A stretch of 63,756 nt of DNA from Actinomycetota bacterium (GCA_005888435.1 VAXO01000026.1:1-63756), one strand, 5' to 3'. Shown: positions 16,963 to 26,273, counted from the stretch's first letter. Numbers and translations: made by a program. Notes: generated by a model from the sequence alone, not told the origin.

Positions 16963-18189
16963 TCAACGCTCATCCTCGAGACCGAACAGGTGGCGCACCG
17001 CGTCAGCATAAATGACGCCGTCGGCTGCCGCGGCTGCCTGCTTCATGCGAATCGTCGGCAAGTGCAGGAGCTTGTTCAGGACGGCGGCAGTCACGGACTC
17101 GGCGGCGCGGCGCTCGGCGCCGCTCAGCTTCGCCCGCTCGAGCTCGGCGGTGCGGATCTCCTCCGCGCGTGCGCGCAACGACGCGATCGCTGGAACGACG
17201 TCGAGCGAGGCCTGCCATTCGCGAAAGCGCTCCGCCTCTGTCGCGACGATCCCTTCCGCGCGCTCGGCCTCGCGCCTGCGCCCGGCAAGCGTCTCCGCCA
17301 CGACAGCCTCGAGGTCGTCGATGTCGTAGAGGTAGCAGCCGTCGAGCTCGTGGATCGCCGGATCGAGGTCGCGCGGCACCGCGAGGTCGATCAGGAACAG
17401 CGGCCGCCCTTTGCGCGCGTGCAGCGTCCGCGCCACGTCGCTCTGTGTCAGCGCCCAGTCGGGAGCGGCCGTCGAGGAGAGCACGACGTCGACGTGCTCC
17501 AGGTTGTCCGGGACGTCGTCGAGCGGCAGCGGTGTGCCGCCGTAGAGACCCGTGAGCTCCTCCGCTCGCGCGACGGTGCGGTTCGCGACGAACGCGATCG
17601 CCGCGCCGCGCGCCACGAGGCTCTTGATCGCGAGCTCGCCGGCCTGGCCGGCCCCGACGACGAGAACCGAACGCCCGCTGAGGTCGTCGAAGACCTGTTC
17701 GGCGAGCGCCGCGGCCGCCGACGACACGGACGCAGGGCTCTCGCCGATCGCGGTCTCCGTCCGCGCCTTCTTGCCGGCGTGCAGTGCGTCGCGGAAGAGC
17801 CGGTCGAGAAGCGGGCCTGCTGCGCCGACGTCGTGCGCGGTGCGCACCTGGCCGAGGATCTCGCCCTCCCCCGGCACCATCGAGTCGAGCCCGGCTGCAA
17901 CGCGGAAGAGATGGAGCGCCGCTGCCTCGTCGCGGAGGCGATAGAGCGACGGCCCGAGCTCCTCCTCGAGCGCGAGCAGCGCCGCCTCGGCCTTGCGCTC
18001 GGCCTCGTCGGCCGAGTCATCAGCCAGATACAGCTCGGTGCGGTTGCACGTCGAGAGGCAGACGGCCTCGCCGCGCTCGCCCGCGAGCCGCAGGGCGAGC
18101 TCGCGCGCGCGGTCCGCGTCGAGCGCTGCGCGCTCCCGCAGCTCGACGGGAGCCTGGTGGTGTGAGATGCCGACGAGGACGACGCTCAT
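16963..18189 (-). CDS. hemA: Glutamyl-tRNA reductase
   Basis: MSVVLVGISHHQAPVELRERAA, CLSTCNRTELY, DSMVPGEGEILGQVR. Confidence 0.95.
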   Translation of the reverse strand: MSVVLVGISHHQAPVELRERAALDADRARELALRLAGERGEAVCLSTCNRTELYLADDSADEAERKAEAALLALEEELGPSLYRLRDEAAALHLFRVAAGLDSMVPGEGEILGQVRTAHDVGAAGPLLDRLFRDALHAGKKARTETAIGESPASVSSAAAALAEQVFDDLSGRSVLVVGAGQAGELAIKSLVARGAAIAFVANRTVARAEELTGLYGGTPLPLDDVPDNLEHVDVVLSSTAAPDWALTQSDVARTLHARKGRPLFLIDLAVPRDLDPAIHELDGCYLYDIDDLEAVVAETLAGRRREAERAEGIVATEAERFREWQASLDVVPAIASLRARAEEIRTAELERAKLSGAERRAAESVTAAVLNKLLHLPTIRMKQAAAAADGVIYADAVRHLFGLEDER

Positions 18190-18974
18190 GCGAAATGCGT
18201 GACGGGAAGGGCGAGCCTCACGACGACGACGAGCGCGAACCCCGTGAGCACGAGGTAGGCGGCGCGGCGGCCGCGCCACCCGGCGAAGTGGCGCAAAGCC
18301 AGGTACCCGGCGTAGACGACCCAGGTCAGGGCCGTCACCGCCATGAGCGCGTCGTAGCCGCCGCCGCGGTCCTCGAGCCGGACGATCCCGACCGCGATGC
18401 CGAGCGTCAGCGCGGGTAGCGCGAACTCGATCGTGCGCGCCGCAACGTCGTCGAGCTTCGCGAGCGCCGGCGCGCGCACGCGCAGGATCGAGCGCTCGTG
18501 GCGCTTCAGCCGCCGTTCCTGCCAGAGATAGAGCGCGGACAGCCCGGCCGCGAGCGTGAACCCGGCGAACGCCGCGAGAACGAGGCCGACGTGCAGCACG
18601 AGGAAGAGGTTGGAGTAGTGGCTCTGCCCTGCCGTGCCGGTGCCTCCGCCGAGACGCGCGAGCGCGAACAGTACGACCGCCAGCGGCAGCACGGCGAGCC
18701 CGAGCAACCGGTAGCGCGGGCGGCACCCCCAGATCAGGTACGCGCCGACGACAAGCCAGACGAAGAGGTTGAGGGAGCCGGCCCAGGTTGCCCAGGGAAA
18801 CCCGTCGGCGCGCGCGGCCTGGACGGCGAGCAAGGCGGTCTGCACGAGCCAGCCGATGCGCACGCCCCAGGTCGCAGCCCAGCCGGCGCGGCCGGGCTGC
18901 CGCGCCTCGCCAAAGTACGCCACGGCAGCCTCGCCGTAGGCGAGCAGCGCCGGCCAGAACAGGAACTCAGCCAA
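18186..18974 (-). CDS. CcsA/HemX-like cytochrome c assembly membrane protein
   Basis: Multi-TM, TTG start; LNLFVWLVVGAYLIWG...HVGLVLAAFAGFTLAAGLSALYLWQERRLK; lies between hemA and ccm genes. Confidence 0.8.
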   Translation of the reverse strand: MAEFLFWPALLAYGEAAVAYFGEARQPGRAGWAATWGVRIGWLVQTALLAVQAARADGFPWATWAGSLNLFVWLVVGAYLIWGCRPRYRLLGLAVLPLAVVLFALARLGGGTGTAGQSHYSNLFLVLHVGLVLAAFAGFTLAAGLSALYLWQERRLKRHERSILRVRAPALAKLDDVAARTIEFALPALTLGIAVGIVRLEDRGGGYDALMAVTALTWVVYAGYLALRHFAGWRGRRAAYLVLTGFALVVVVRLALPVTHFA

Positions 18975-19146
18975 CCGCGACGGCCTTCCGCTCGGGCTCC
19001 TCTTTCTTCCGCAGCGCGAGCTGCGTCAGCTCCGCGAGCTCACGTTCGAGCCGCTGCAGCTTCAGCCCGATGATGAACACGTACGCGAGCAGCACCACGA
19101 AGACGACGAGGTACACCGCGGCGACGTACTTCTCCTCGGTCGTCAC
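18967..19146 (-). CDS. CcmD-like small heme-exporter accessory protein (59 aa)
   Basis: GTG start; MTTEEKYVAAVYLVVFVVLLAYVFIIGLKLQRLERELAELTQLALRKKEEPERKAVAVG; single TM plus basic tail directly downstream of ccmC; missing from the ORF track (too short). Confidence 0.75.
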   Translation of the reverse strand: MTTEEKYVAAVYLVVFVVLLAYVFIIGLKLQRLERELAELTQLALRKKEEPERKAVAVG

Positions 19147-19853
19147 TGCAGCGCCTCCCGCAGCTCGCGCAGCCGGACGTCCAGCCGCTTGCCCGCCAGC
19201 TCGAGGTGGTAGAGCGTTGCGGCCACCGCGAACATCGCGAGCACGGCGACGCAGAAGGTGAAGAACTGCGAGCCGGCCATGTTCGGCCCGCCCTTGTCGA
19301 ACGCAATGGGGTGGATGAACCGCTGCGACAGCCGGATCGCGAGAATGCTGACAGGGATCAGCGCGACGCCGAACAGCGCGTAGACCGCGCTCAGGTTCGC
19401 GCGCTGCGGCCCCGGCGGCAGCGAGAACCGCAGCATGAAGTACGCGCAGTAGAAGAGAAACAGGACGAGGAACAACACGAGCTGATCCTCACTCCAAACC
19501 CACCAGTGACCCCAGCGGTAGCGCGCCCAGATCGACCCTGTGACGAGCGTCAGCAGTCCAAAGATGACGCCGAGGTGGATGGCGACGTAGCTCTCGAGGT
19601 CCGCGTCCTCGTCGCGCTTCCAGAGATGGCGCAGGGCCTTCCAGCCGCCCCACCCGAAGCAGGCGTAGGCGGTGAACGCGATCGGGACGTGGAAGTAGAA
19701 GATCTTCTGGTTCAGGCCGTCCTCGTCGAGCGGCGCGTAGAAGAAGATCAGCGCGATCGCCGCCGCCATGAGTGTCAGGGCGAGCGCGGCGAGCGCCGGA
19801 AGGCGGTTATTCCGTGACGACGTACTCAAAGGATGCCCAGCAAATGATCGCAA
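19143..19853 (-). CDS. ccmC: Heme exporter protein CcmC-like
   Basis: QKIFYFHVPIAFTAYACFGWGGW ... GSIWARYRWGHWWVWSEDQLVLFLVLFLFYCAYFMLR (WWD-like heme motif). True start may be the TTG at 19829. Confidence 0.88.
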   Translation of the reverse strand: MRSFAGHPLSTSSRNNRLPALAALALTLMAAAIALIFFYAPLDEDGLNQKIFYFHVPIAFTAYACFGWGGWKALRHLWKRDEDADLESYVAIHLGVIFGLLTLVTGSIWARYRWGHWWVWSEDQLVLFLVLFLFYCAYFMLRFSLPPGPQRANLSAVYALFGVALIPVSILAIRLSQRFIHPIAFDKGGPNMAGSQFFTFCVAVLAMFAVAATLYHLELAGKRLDVRLRELREALQ

Positions 19854-20445
19854 AGAGTGCGTCGTAGAGGCCGAGCAAGCCGAGGTACCGGCCCGGATCC
19901 GCCGAGACGCTGGCGCCGACGCCGCCGATCACGATCGGGATGGCGAGGGGCAGAAAGAGCAGCGGCAGCAGCAGCTCCCTGGCCCGGCTGGCCGTGGCCA
20001 TCGCGGCGAGCAGCGTCCCGACGGCCGCGATCCCGAGGTCGGCGAGGACGACGCCGCCGACCAGCGCCGCGGACACCGGCTTGAAGAAGAGGGCGTACGC
20101 GGGGAGCGCGATCACCTCGGCGAGTCCGAGGAACGCGAGGATCGAGAGCGCCTTGCCGAGCCAGATCGCGCTGCGGTCGCTCGGCGCGAGCACGAGGCCG
20201 TCGATGACGCCCTGCTCCCGCTCTGCGGCGAACGACCGCGAGAGGCCGAGCAGCGCCGTGAAGAGCAGGGCGACCCACAAGAGGCCTGTCGCCGCCAGAT
20301 CGGAGGACCCTACGGGCAGCACGAAGTGGAAGACGACGAGGGTCGAGACGACGAACAGCAACATCGCCGGCAGCGTGTCGCGCGCCCGCAGCTCGAGCAG
20401 GAGGTCCTTGCGCGCGAGTGCGCCGACGTCTGCGAAGTAGGTCAC
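19807..20445 (-). CDS. ccmB: Heme exporter protein CcmB
   Basis: ALARKDLLLELRARDTLPAMLLFVVSTLVVFHF ... FAAEREQGVIDGLVLAPSDRSAIWLGKAL. Confidence 0.88.
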   Translation of the reverse strand: MTYFADVGALARKDLLLELRARDTLPAMLLFVVSTLVVFHFVLPVGSSDLAATGLLWVALLFTALLGLSRSFAAEREQGVIDGLVLAPSDRSAIWLGKALSILAFLGLAEVIALPAYALFFKPVSAALVGGVVLADLGIAAVGTLLAAMATASRARELLLPLLFLPLAIPIVIGGVGASVSADPGRYLGLLGLYDALFAIICWASFEYVVTE

Positions 20446-21026
20446 ACCAGTGCCAGCCGCGCAGAGGCGAAATGCTCCAGTCGCTCCGGCTCGTGCGTTG
20501 CGACGACGAACGAGGCGCGCCCCGCACGCTCGGTCAGCTCACGATCCAGCAACTGCTCGCCCTCGTCGTCGAGGCCGCTGTACGGCTCGTCCAGCAGGAG
20601 CAGGCTTGGTTCGTGCAGGAGCGTTCGGCAGAGCGCGAGCCGCTGCAGCATCCCTCGCGAGAACGAGCCCGCGCGCGCGTGCCGGACGTCCCAGAGACCG
20701 AAACGCTCGAGCAGCATCCCGGTCCGCTCGCGCCGGTCGGGGACGCGGTAGAGCCGGCCGTAGAGGTCGAGGTTCTCGAGCGCCGTCAGCTCACGGTAGA
20801 CGAGCGGCTCGTGGCCGAGGTAGCCCAGTCGCCCCCGCTCCACGCCGACCTCGAGCTCGCCGCGGGTCGGCGCGGCGAGACCCGCGCAGAGGCGGAGCAG
20901 CGTCGTCTTGCCGGAGCCGTTCGGACCGGTGACGAGCAGGAAGTCGTCGCTGCCGACGTCGAGCGTGACGCCCCGCAGTATCCGCGTGTCTCCGTACCGC
21001 TTCTCGAGCGCACGGGCGCGGATCAC
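20442..21026 (-). CDS. ccmA: Heme exporter ATP-binding protein CcmA
   Basis: GTG start; VTGPNGSGKTTLLRLCAGL ... SFSRGMLQRLALCRTLLHEPSLLLLDEPYSGLD. Confidence 0.92.
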   Translation of the reverse strand: MIRARALEKRYGDTRILRGVTLDVGSDDFLLVTGPNGSGKTTLLRLCAGLAAPTRGELEVGVERGRLGYLGHEPLVYRELTALENLDLYGRLYRVPDRRERTGMLLERFGLWDVRHARAGSFSRGMLQRLALCRTLLHEPSLLLLDEPYSGLDDEGEQLLDRELTERAGRASFVVATHEPERLEHFASARLALV

Positions 21027-21883
21027 AGCGCTACTTCCGCGAGCACGAACAGCAAAAACGCAACGCTGATGACCCCGTTGACTGTGAAGAAGGCCGCGTC
21101 GAGGCGTCGCAGGTCGTTCGGACGCACGAGCGAGTGTTCGTAGGCGAGCAGCGCCGCGACGACGACCACGCCGATCCAGTAGAGCCAGCCGAGGTCGAGC
21201 CCGAAGCCGACCGCGGCGAGCAACGCGACGGTCGCAACGTGCAACAGGCGGGCCCCGGCGAAGACGCCGCGCACGCCGAAGCGTGACGCGACCGAATGCA
21301 GTCCCTGCTGCACGTCGATGTCGCGGTCGAAGAGCGAGTAGAAGAGGTCGAAGCCGGCAATCCAGGCCGCGACCGCCGCACCGAGAGCCCATGCCTCCCA
21401 CGGAAGCTGTCCCGTGATCGCGACCCAGGCGCCCACCGGCGCGAGGCCGTCGACTGCGCCGAGCCACAGATGGCTCAGCCACGTGAACCGCTTCAGGTAC
21501 GGGTAGACGACGAAGCCGACCACCGGGATCGGCCAGAGCCACCGCACGATCGGTTGGAGCTGGAAGCACGCGACGAGGTACAGCGCGAATGCGAGCGCGC
21601 AGAAGACGACCGCCTGCGCCCGCGAAATGAGGCCGGCCGGAAGCTCGCGAGTCGCCGTGCGCGGGTTACGCGCGTCGATCTCGGCGTCGACGATGCGGTT
21701 CAGGCCCATTGCGAGCGAGCGGGCACCGACCATCGCGACGGTGATCCAGAGCAGATCGTGCGCCGACGGAACCTCGTTCACGCTCAGAAGCGCGCCGATG
21801 TACGCGAACGGCAGCGCGAACACCGTGTGCTCGATCTTCACCAGCGACGCGAAACGGCGCGGCAGCGCGACGGCAGAGCTCAC
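21023..21883 (-). CDS. UbiA-family prenyltransferase (UbiA/MqnP-like)
   Basis: GTG start; ARSLAMGLNRIVDAEIDARNPRTATRELPAG and FDLFYSLFDRDIDVQQGLHSVASRFG Asp-rich motifs. Confidence 0.9.
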   Translation of the reverse strand: MSSAVALPRRFASLVKIEHTVFALPFAYIGALLSVNEVPSAHDLLWITVAMVGARSLAMGLNRIVDAEIDARNPRTATRELPAGLISRAQAVVFCALAFALYLVACFQLQPIVRWLWPIPVVGFVVYPYLKRFTWLSHLWLGAVDGLAPVGAWVAITGQLPWEAWALGAAVAAWIAGFDLFYSLFDRDIDVQQGLHSVASRFGVRGVFAGARLLHVATVALLAAVGFGLDLGWLYWIGVVVVAALLAYEHSLVRPNDLRRLDAAFFTVNGVISVAFLLFVLAEVAL

Positions 21884-21932
21884 TGCGTCTCCCTCGATCC
21901 GAGCGCCGCCGGCCGGCGGCGCAGACGGACGC

Positions 21933-21980
21933 GCGAGCAAGCTCGCACGCCCTGATGTCGGCATCGCAAGCGACGCCTCA
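21933..21980 (-). repeat. Two-hairpin repeat element, tandem copy A (48-bp perfect duplicate)
   Basis: gcgagcaagctcgcacgccctgatgtcggcatcgcaagcgacgcctca, identical to 21995..22042. Confidence 0.9.
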
Positions 21981-21994
21981 CTGCGTCTCCCTCG

Positions 21995-22042
21995 GCGAGC
22001 AAGCTCGCACGCCCTGATGTCGGCATCGCAAGCGACGCCTCA
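21995..22042 (-). repeat. Two-hairpin repeat element, tandem copy B; supplies the TGA stop of the MogA/MoaB gene
   Basis: 48 bp identical to 21933..21980; reverse strand TGAGGCGTCGCTTGCGATGCCGACATCAGGGCGTGCGAGCTTGCTCGC. Confidence 0.9.
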
Positions 22043-22519
22043 TGTCGGCACGTGTTCCGTCGGGTCGCCGGCGAGCAGCTCGAGCGCGTGCGCGAGCGCC
22101 GGCTTGATCAGCTCGAAGCCGTCACGGCAACCGCCGGGCGAACCAGGGAGGTTGACGATCAGCGCCTGCCCGCGGATGCCCGCGACGCCACGGCCGAGCA
22201 GGCCGTGCGGTGTCTTCTTCACCGCGTCGGCGCGAAGCGACTCGGCGATGCCGGGCACCAGGCGGTCGAGCACCGACTCCGTCGCCTCCGGCGTGAAGTC
22301 CCGCGGCGAGACGCCGGTGCCTCCCGTCGTCAGGACGAGCCGCGCGGTCTGTGCGAGCTCGCGGATCGCGGCAGCGATCCTCGGCCGCTCATCTGGGACG
22401 ACACGGTGCTCGACGTCGTAGCGCTCCGCCTCCAGGAGCTCGACGAGGAGTGCACCGCTCTCGTCGTCCCGCTCACCCGCGGAGACGCCGTCCGAGATCG
22501 TGACGACGGCTGCCTTCAC
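22040..22519 (-). CDS. Molybdenum cofactor biosynthesis protein MogA/MoaB
   Basis: [20 protein letters not shown] ... [18 protein letters not shown] ... [11 protein letters not shown]. Confidence 0.92.
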   Translation of the reverse strand: MKAAVVTISDGVSAGERDDESGALLVELLEAERYDVEHRVVPDERPRIAAAIRELAQTARLVLTTGGTGVSPRDFTPEATESVLDRLVPGIAESLRADAVKKTPHGLLGRGVAGIRGQALIVNLPGSPGGCRDGFELIKPALAHALELLAGDPTEHVPT

Positions 22520-22962
22520 GCGGGCTCCTTCGTCTTCTCGACCAGGGTGACGTCGGAGATCGACATTTCCTTGTCGATGGCCTTCGCCATGTCGTAGACG
22601 GTGAGCGCAGCAACCGTGACGGCGGTGAGCGCCTCCATCTCGACTCCCGTCTGCGCCGTTGTCTCCGCCGTCGCCGTGATCTCGACCTCGTCCCCACCGA
22701 CCTCGACCGAGACCTCGATGTGCGACAGCGGCAGGGGGTGGCAGAGCGGGATCAGCTCGCTCGTCCGCTTCGCCGCCATGATCCCCGCGAGCTGCGCGGT
22801 CACGAGGGCGTCGCCCTTGGGCAGCTCCCGAAGTCGCTGCGCGGTCTCCGGCGCCATGCGCACGGCTCCGCGCGCGACCGCGCGCCGCCGCGAGAGCGGC
22901 TTGCCGCCGACGTCGACCATGCGGACGTCGCCAGCCTCGCCGAGGTGGCTCAGCTCCGCCAT
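22516..22962 (-). CDS. moaC: Cyclic pyranopterin monophosphate synthase
   Basis: [22 protein letters not shown] ... [14 protein letters not shown] ... [30 protein letters not shown]. Confidence 0.95.
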   Translation of the reverse strand: MAELSHLGEAGDVRMVDVGGKPLSRRRAVARGAVRMAPETAQRLRELPKGDALVTAQLAGIMAAKRTSELIPLCHPLPLSHIEVSVEVGGDEVEITATAETTAQTGVEMEALTAVTVAALTVYDMAKAIDKEMSISDVTLVEKTKEPA

Positions 22963-22973
22963 TCGAGGCGATG

Positions 22974-24374
22974 CTAGCGCCGGGCGGTTGTCGCGACGCG
23001 GTTCAGGGCGGCGAGTTGGAGGTCGAGCCACTCGTTGACGTCATGTGTGCGCACGTGCGTGCGGATCGCCTCGAGCCGCCGCTGCCGCTCGCCGGCGTCC
23101 ATCGTGAGAGCCTGGTGGATCGCCTCGCCCTGCCCTTCGACGTCGAATGGGTTCACCGTCAGCGCCCACTCGCCGAGCTCCGCGTGCGCGCCGGTGTTTT
23201 CAGACAGGACAACGACGCCGTCGCGCGCGTTGACGAGCGGCGCCTCCTTCGCAACGAGGTTCATTCCGTCGAAGATCGCGTTCACGAGCAGGACGTCGAA
23301 CTGCTTGTACGCGGCGACCGAGCGCGGGAAGTCATCCTCGATGCGCAGCTCGATCGGCGTCCAGTCATCCTGCTGGAAGCGGTCGTTCACGCGCCGCGAC
23401 TCGCGCTCGATCGCGCCGAGGTACTCGGCGTACTCGGGAATGTCCTGCCGCGACGGATCGAGCAGCGCGAGCATGCGCACTCGCCGATGCATCTCCGGAT
23501 GAGCGTCGAGGTACAGCTCGAACGCACGGAAGCCGCGCACGATGTTCTTGGACGGGTCCGTGCGGTCGACCCGCACGACGAGCTTCTCTGGACGCTTCCC
23601 GACGATCTCGCGCTCGGCGGCCAGGACAGGGTCGCTCTGCGCGAGCTCGGCGAACTCGGCGGGGTTGACGGAGATCGGCGCAGTCACCGTCTTCTGCGTC
23701 ACGTCCTCGCCGAGGAGCTCCCGCGTGCTGTACAGGAAGTTGCTCCGCCAGCGCTCGGTGTGGAACCCGATCACATCGTTCGCAATCAGCCCCTCGTGGA
23801 TCGCGCACCGCATCGCGCGTGGGAGCACGCGCCAGCAGTCGGGCTGGGGCCAGGGAACATGCACGAAGTGCATGAGCGTCGAGTCCGGGCACCCTTGCCG
23901 CACGAGCTTCGGCGCGAGATACAGGTGATAGTCGTGGAAGAAGACGGCCGCCTCTGGCTCGTGCTCGAGCTCGGCGAGGACGACTCGCGCAAACCCCTCG
24001 TTCACGGCGGCGTACCCGTCCCGCCACGCCCGGTGGAAGGCGGCGTCGACCTTCGGCGTGTACGCGAGCTCCCAGAGCGAATGCTGGACGAACCAGAGCA
24101 TCGGGTTCGCGACGACGTTGTAGTACCAGTCGTACGCCTGCGCGTCGTGCGCGACAAGGCGTAGGCGGTAATTCTCCTGCTGCAGCGTCTCGCCGGCGAG
24201 CGCACGCTCGCCTTCCGTCGTCGCGCTCGCGATCCACGTCACGTCCTGGTGCTGCAGCAGGCTGCGGAGCGCGGTCGCGAGGCCACCGCTGCTGCGATGC
24301 ACGGAGCCGTCGCGCGCAACGCGCACGGGACCGCGGTTCGAGACGACAATGAGCTTGCGGCGCATCTGCGCCAC
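22974..24374 (-). CDS. otsA: GT20 trehalose-6-phosphate-synthase-like glycosyltransferase
   Basis: [10 protein letters not shown] ... [12 protein letters not shown] ... [14 protein letters not shown] ... [15 protein letters not shown] ... [15 protein letters not shown]. Confidence 0.85.
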   Translation of the reverse strand: MAQMRRKLIVVSNRGPVRVARDGSVHRSSGGLATALRSLLQHQDVTWIASATTEGERALAGETLQQENYRLRLVAHDAQAYDWYYNVVANPMLWFVQHSLWELAYTPKVDAAFHRAWRDGYAAVNEGFARVVLAELEHEPEAAVFFHDYHLYLAPKLVRQGCPDSTLMHFVHVPWPQPDCWRVLPRAMRCAIHEGLIANDVIGFHTERWRSNFLYSTRELLGEDVTQKTVTAPISVNPAEFAELAQSDPVLAAEREIVGKRPEKLVVRVDRTDPSKNIVRGFRAFELYLDAHPEMHRRVRMLALLDPSRQDIPEYAEYLGAIERESRRVNDRFQQDDWTPIELRIEDDFPRSVAAYKQFDVLLVNAIFDGMNLVAKEAPLVNARDGVVVLSENTGAHAELGEWALTVNPFDVEGQGEAIHQALTMDAGERQRRLEAIRTHVRTHDVNEWLDLQLAALNRVATTARR

Positions 24375-24382
24375 GGTATCCG

Positions 24383-25663
24383 CTACGCAGTTGTTGAAAC
24401 GACGGCCACTTCGGCGCCGGACGTGTCGTTACCGAGCAGCTGGTTGAACAGGACGAGCCAGTCGCGAAGCAGGCGCGGCGTCAGGAAGTGGCGGCGGACG
24501 TACTCTTTGCCGCGTAGTGCGCGCTGGCGCGCCTCCGCCGGATCGCGAAGAATCTCGATGCACGCCTCGGCGCACTCCGTCGACGACTCCACGAGCCAGC
24601 CCGTCTGCCCGTCCTGGATCTGCGCGACGATGCCGCCGACACGCCCCGCGACCGTCGGCCGCGTCTTCCAGAGCGCCTCGGTCACGGTGAGGCCAAAGCC
24701 CTCCTTGATCGACTTCTGCACGACCGCAGCCGAATGCACCTGGAAGGCATTGACCTCCACGGAGCCCACGTTGTTGAGGTTGGAGAGGATGTAGATGTCC
24801 GGATCGCCGGCGGCGTAGGCGACCGTCTGGTTGTAGAAGTCCCAGCCCTCGGGGTCGTCGTGCGCCATCGAGCCCACGAGCGCGAGCTGGACGTTGGGGA
24901 ACCGCTCCTTCACGACCCGGTATGCGTCGATCACGCCAAGCGGGTCCTTCCACGGGTCGAAGCGCGACACCTGAGTCAGCAGCGGCCGCTCGACGTCGAT
25001 ACCGAACTGATCGACGATGTACGCGGCGTCCTCCGGCGAAAGCGCCATGTTCTTCGGCGCCAGCGGGTCGATCGCGGGTGGCCAGATGTAGCACGGCGGC
25101 AGGCCCTCGGCCTTCGGCACGTACTCGCGCATGTGGAAGATCGCGGCGTCGTAACGGCGAATCGACGGCAACATGACGTCGAAGACTTCCCGGTTGGGCG
25201 TGGAGAAGTCGATGTGCCCGCGCCAGATCCAGCGAGCGTCCGAATTCGGGAAGTAGTCGACCATCCCGACGGGTTGCGGGTCGTGGACGACGACGAAGTC
25301 GTAATCGTCCTCGAAATCCTCGGCGTTCAGCTGCTGATAGCGCGTGAAGATCTCGCGCTGCTCCTGGTCGAGCCCCTGCGGGTTCCCCTGCAGCGCGTTG
25401 TGGATGGTCTTCGTGACGTTGTAGAACTCCTCGGCCCCGCGGATGATCCGCCACTCGGTGTCGAGGCCTGCGTCCTGCATGAGCGGGATCAGGGTGTAGT
25501 TGATCTCCGCCACGCCGCCGCCGAACGCGGTGGCGGAAAGGTGCACGACGCGTTTCCCGGCGAGCGGCTCGGCGAGCCGGCGGATCTCGTCCATCAGCCC
25601 CCGCGTCGCGATCGTCGCGTAATCGGCGAGGGACTTGTGTCCGACGTTGACGAGTTGGAGCAT
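24383..25663 (-). CDS. treT: TreT-like trehalose synthase / GT4 glycosyltransferase
   Basis: VVHLSATAFGGGVAEINYTLIPLMQDAGLDTEWRIIRG ... FVVVHDPQPVGM ... QKSIKEGFGLTVTEALWKTRPTVAGRVGGI. Confidence 0.85.
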   Translation of the reverse strand: MLQLVNVGHKSLADYATIATRGLMDEIRRLAEPLAGKRVVHLSATAFGGGVAEINYTLIPLMQDAGLDTEWRIIRGAEEFYNVTKTIHNALQGNPQGLDQEQREIFTRYQQLNAEDFEDDYDFVVVHDPQPVGMVDYFPNSDARWIWRGHIDFSTPNREVFDVMLPSIRRYDAAIFHMREYVPKAEGLPPCYIWPPAIDPLAPKNMALSPEDAAYIVDQFGIDVERPLLTQVSRFDPWKDPLGVIDAYRVVKERFPNVQLALVGSMAHDDPEGWDFYNQTVAYAAGDPDIYILSNLNNVGSVEVNAFQVHSAAVVQKSIKEGFGLTVTEALWKTRPTVAGRVGGIVAQIQDGQTGWLVESSTECAEACIEILRDPAEARQRALRGKEYVRRHFLTPRLLRDWLVLFNQLLGNDTSGAEVAVVSTTA

Positions 25664-25714
25664 GGTCTAGGCGCCTGGGTACAACAGCGAACGGCCGCGC
25701 AGCTTACAGCGCGA

Positions 25715-26170
25715 TCAGCTCGAACCCAACTGTTTCTCGAAGCGGAGGCGAGATCCTTTGCCGCCGGGTTGCGTTCCGATCTCGACCTCGTCCGCGATCG
25801 CCCGAATGATCGCGATGCCGAGGCCTCCCTCCGACAGTTCCTCCGGCGGCCGCTTGGCGTCCGCTGGATCGAATCCCCCGCCTTCGTCCGTCACCTCGAT
25901 CACGAGCCGGTCGGGGCGCAACTCGTACGAGATCTCGACGACGCCCGCGCTGTCGGCGCCGGAGTAGGCGTGCCGCACGGAGTTGGACGCCGCCTCGGTC
26001 AGGGCGAGCTTCAGGTCGGCGAGGATCTCGTCCGGCAGGTCGCGCACACGGGCGATCCCGGTCAGCGCGAGCCGGCAGAGCGTGATGTATTCCGCGCGCG
26101 CAGGGATCGTGAGACGCACCGTCGCTCCGTTCCCGTTCGTCGTCGCACTCATCGCCTGGCTCGCCGCCAT
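25715..26170 (-). CDS. RsbW-like anti-sigma factor / GHKL serine kinase
   Basis: LKLALTEAASNSVRHAY ... VIEVTDEGGGFDP ... EGGLGIAIIRAIADEVE (N, G1, G2 boxes); start may instead be the internal ATG at 26152. Confidence 0.85.
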   Translation of the reverse strand: MAASQAMSATTNGNGATVRLTIPARAEYITLCRLALTGIARVRDLPDEILADLKLALTEAASNSVRHAYSGADSAGVVEISYELRPDRLVIEVTDEGGGFDPADAKRPPEELSEGGLGIAIIRAIADEVEIGTQPGGKGSRLRFEKQLGSS

Positions 26171-26179
26171 TCGTCAGTT

Positions 26180-26204
26180 TTACCCAACAGAAGCCGTTAG
26201 AAAC
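26180..26204 (-). promoter_or_regulatory. Putative sigma-B/sigma-F-type promoter of the RsbW-like gene
   Basis: Minus strand GTTTCT-N13-GGGTAA (26204..26199 and 26185..26180), 9 nt before ATG at 26170; compare the general-stress sigma consensus GTTTNN-N13-15-GGGTAT. Confidence 0.55.
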
Positions 26205-26273
26205 TATCCAAACCTGTCACGGCGCCGAAAGACCCTCCGTGCGCCGTCGGCTTCTGCCCCCTTTTCGGGCGAT

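Noticed and set aside
16860-16963. hemA-hemC gap (CACACGGTGTG palindrome, CGTCC..GACG) considered as another copy of the two-hairpin repeat
   Set aside because: Does not align to the family consensus beyond generic GC-rich pairing.
16138-18165. 675-aa plus-strand ORF opposite hemC/hemA
   Set aside because: hemC and hemA are unambiguous on the minus strand; this is their antisense.
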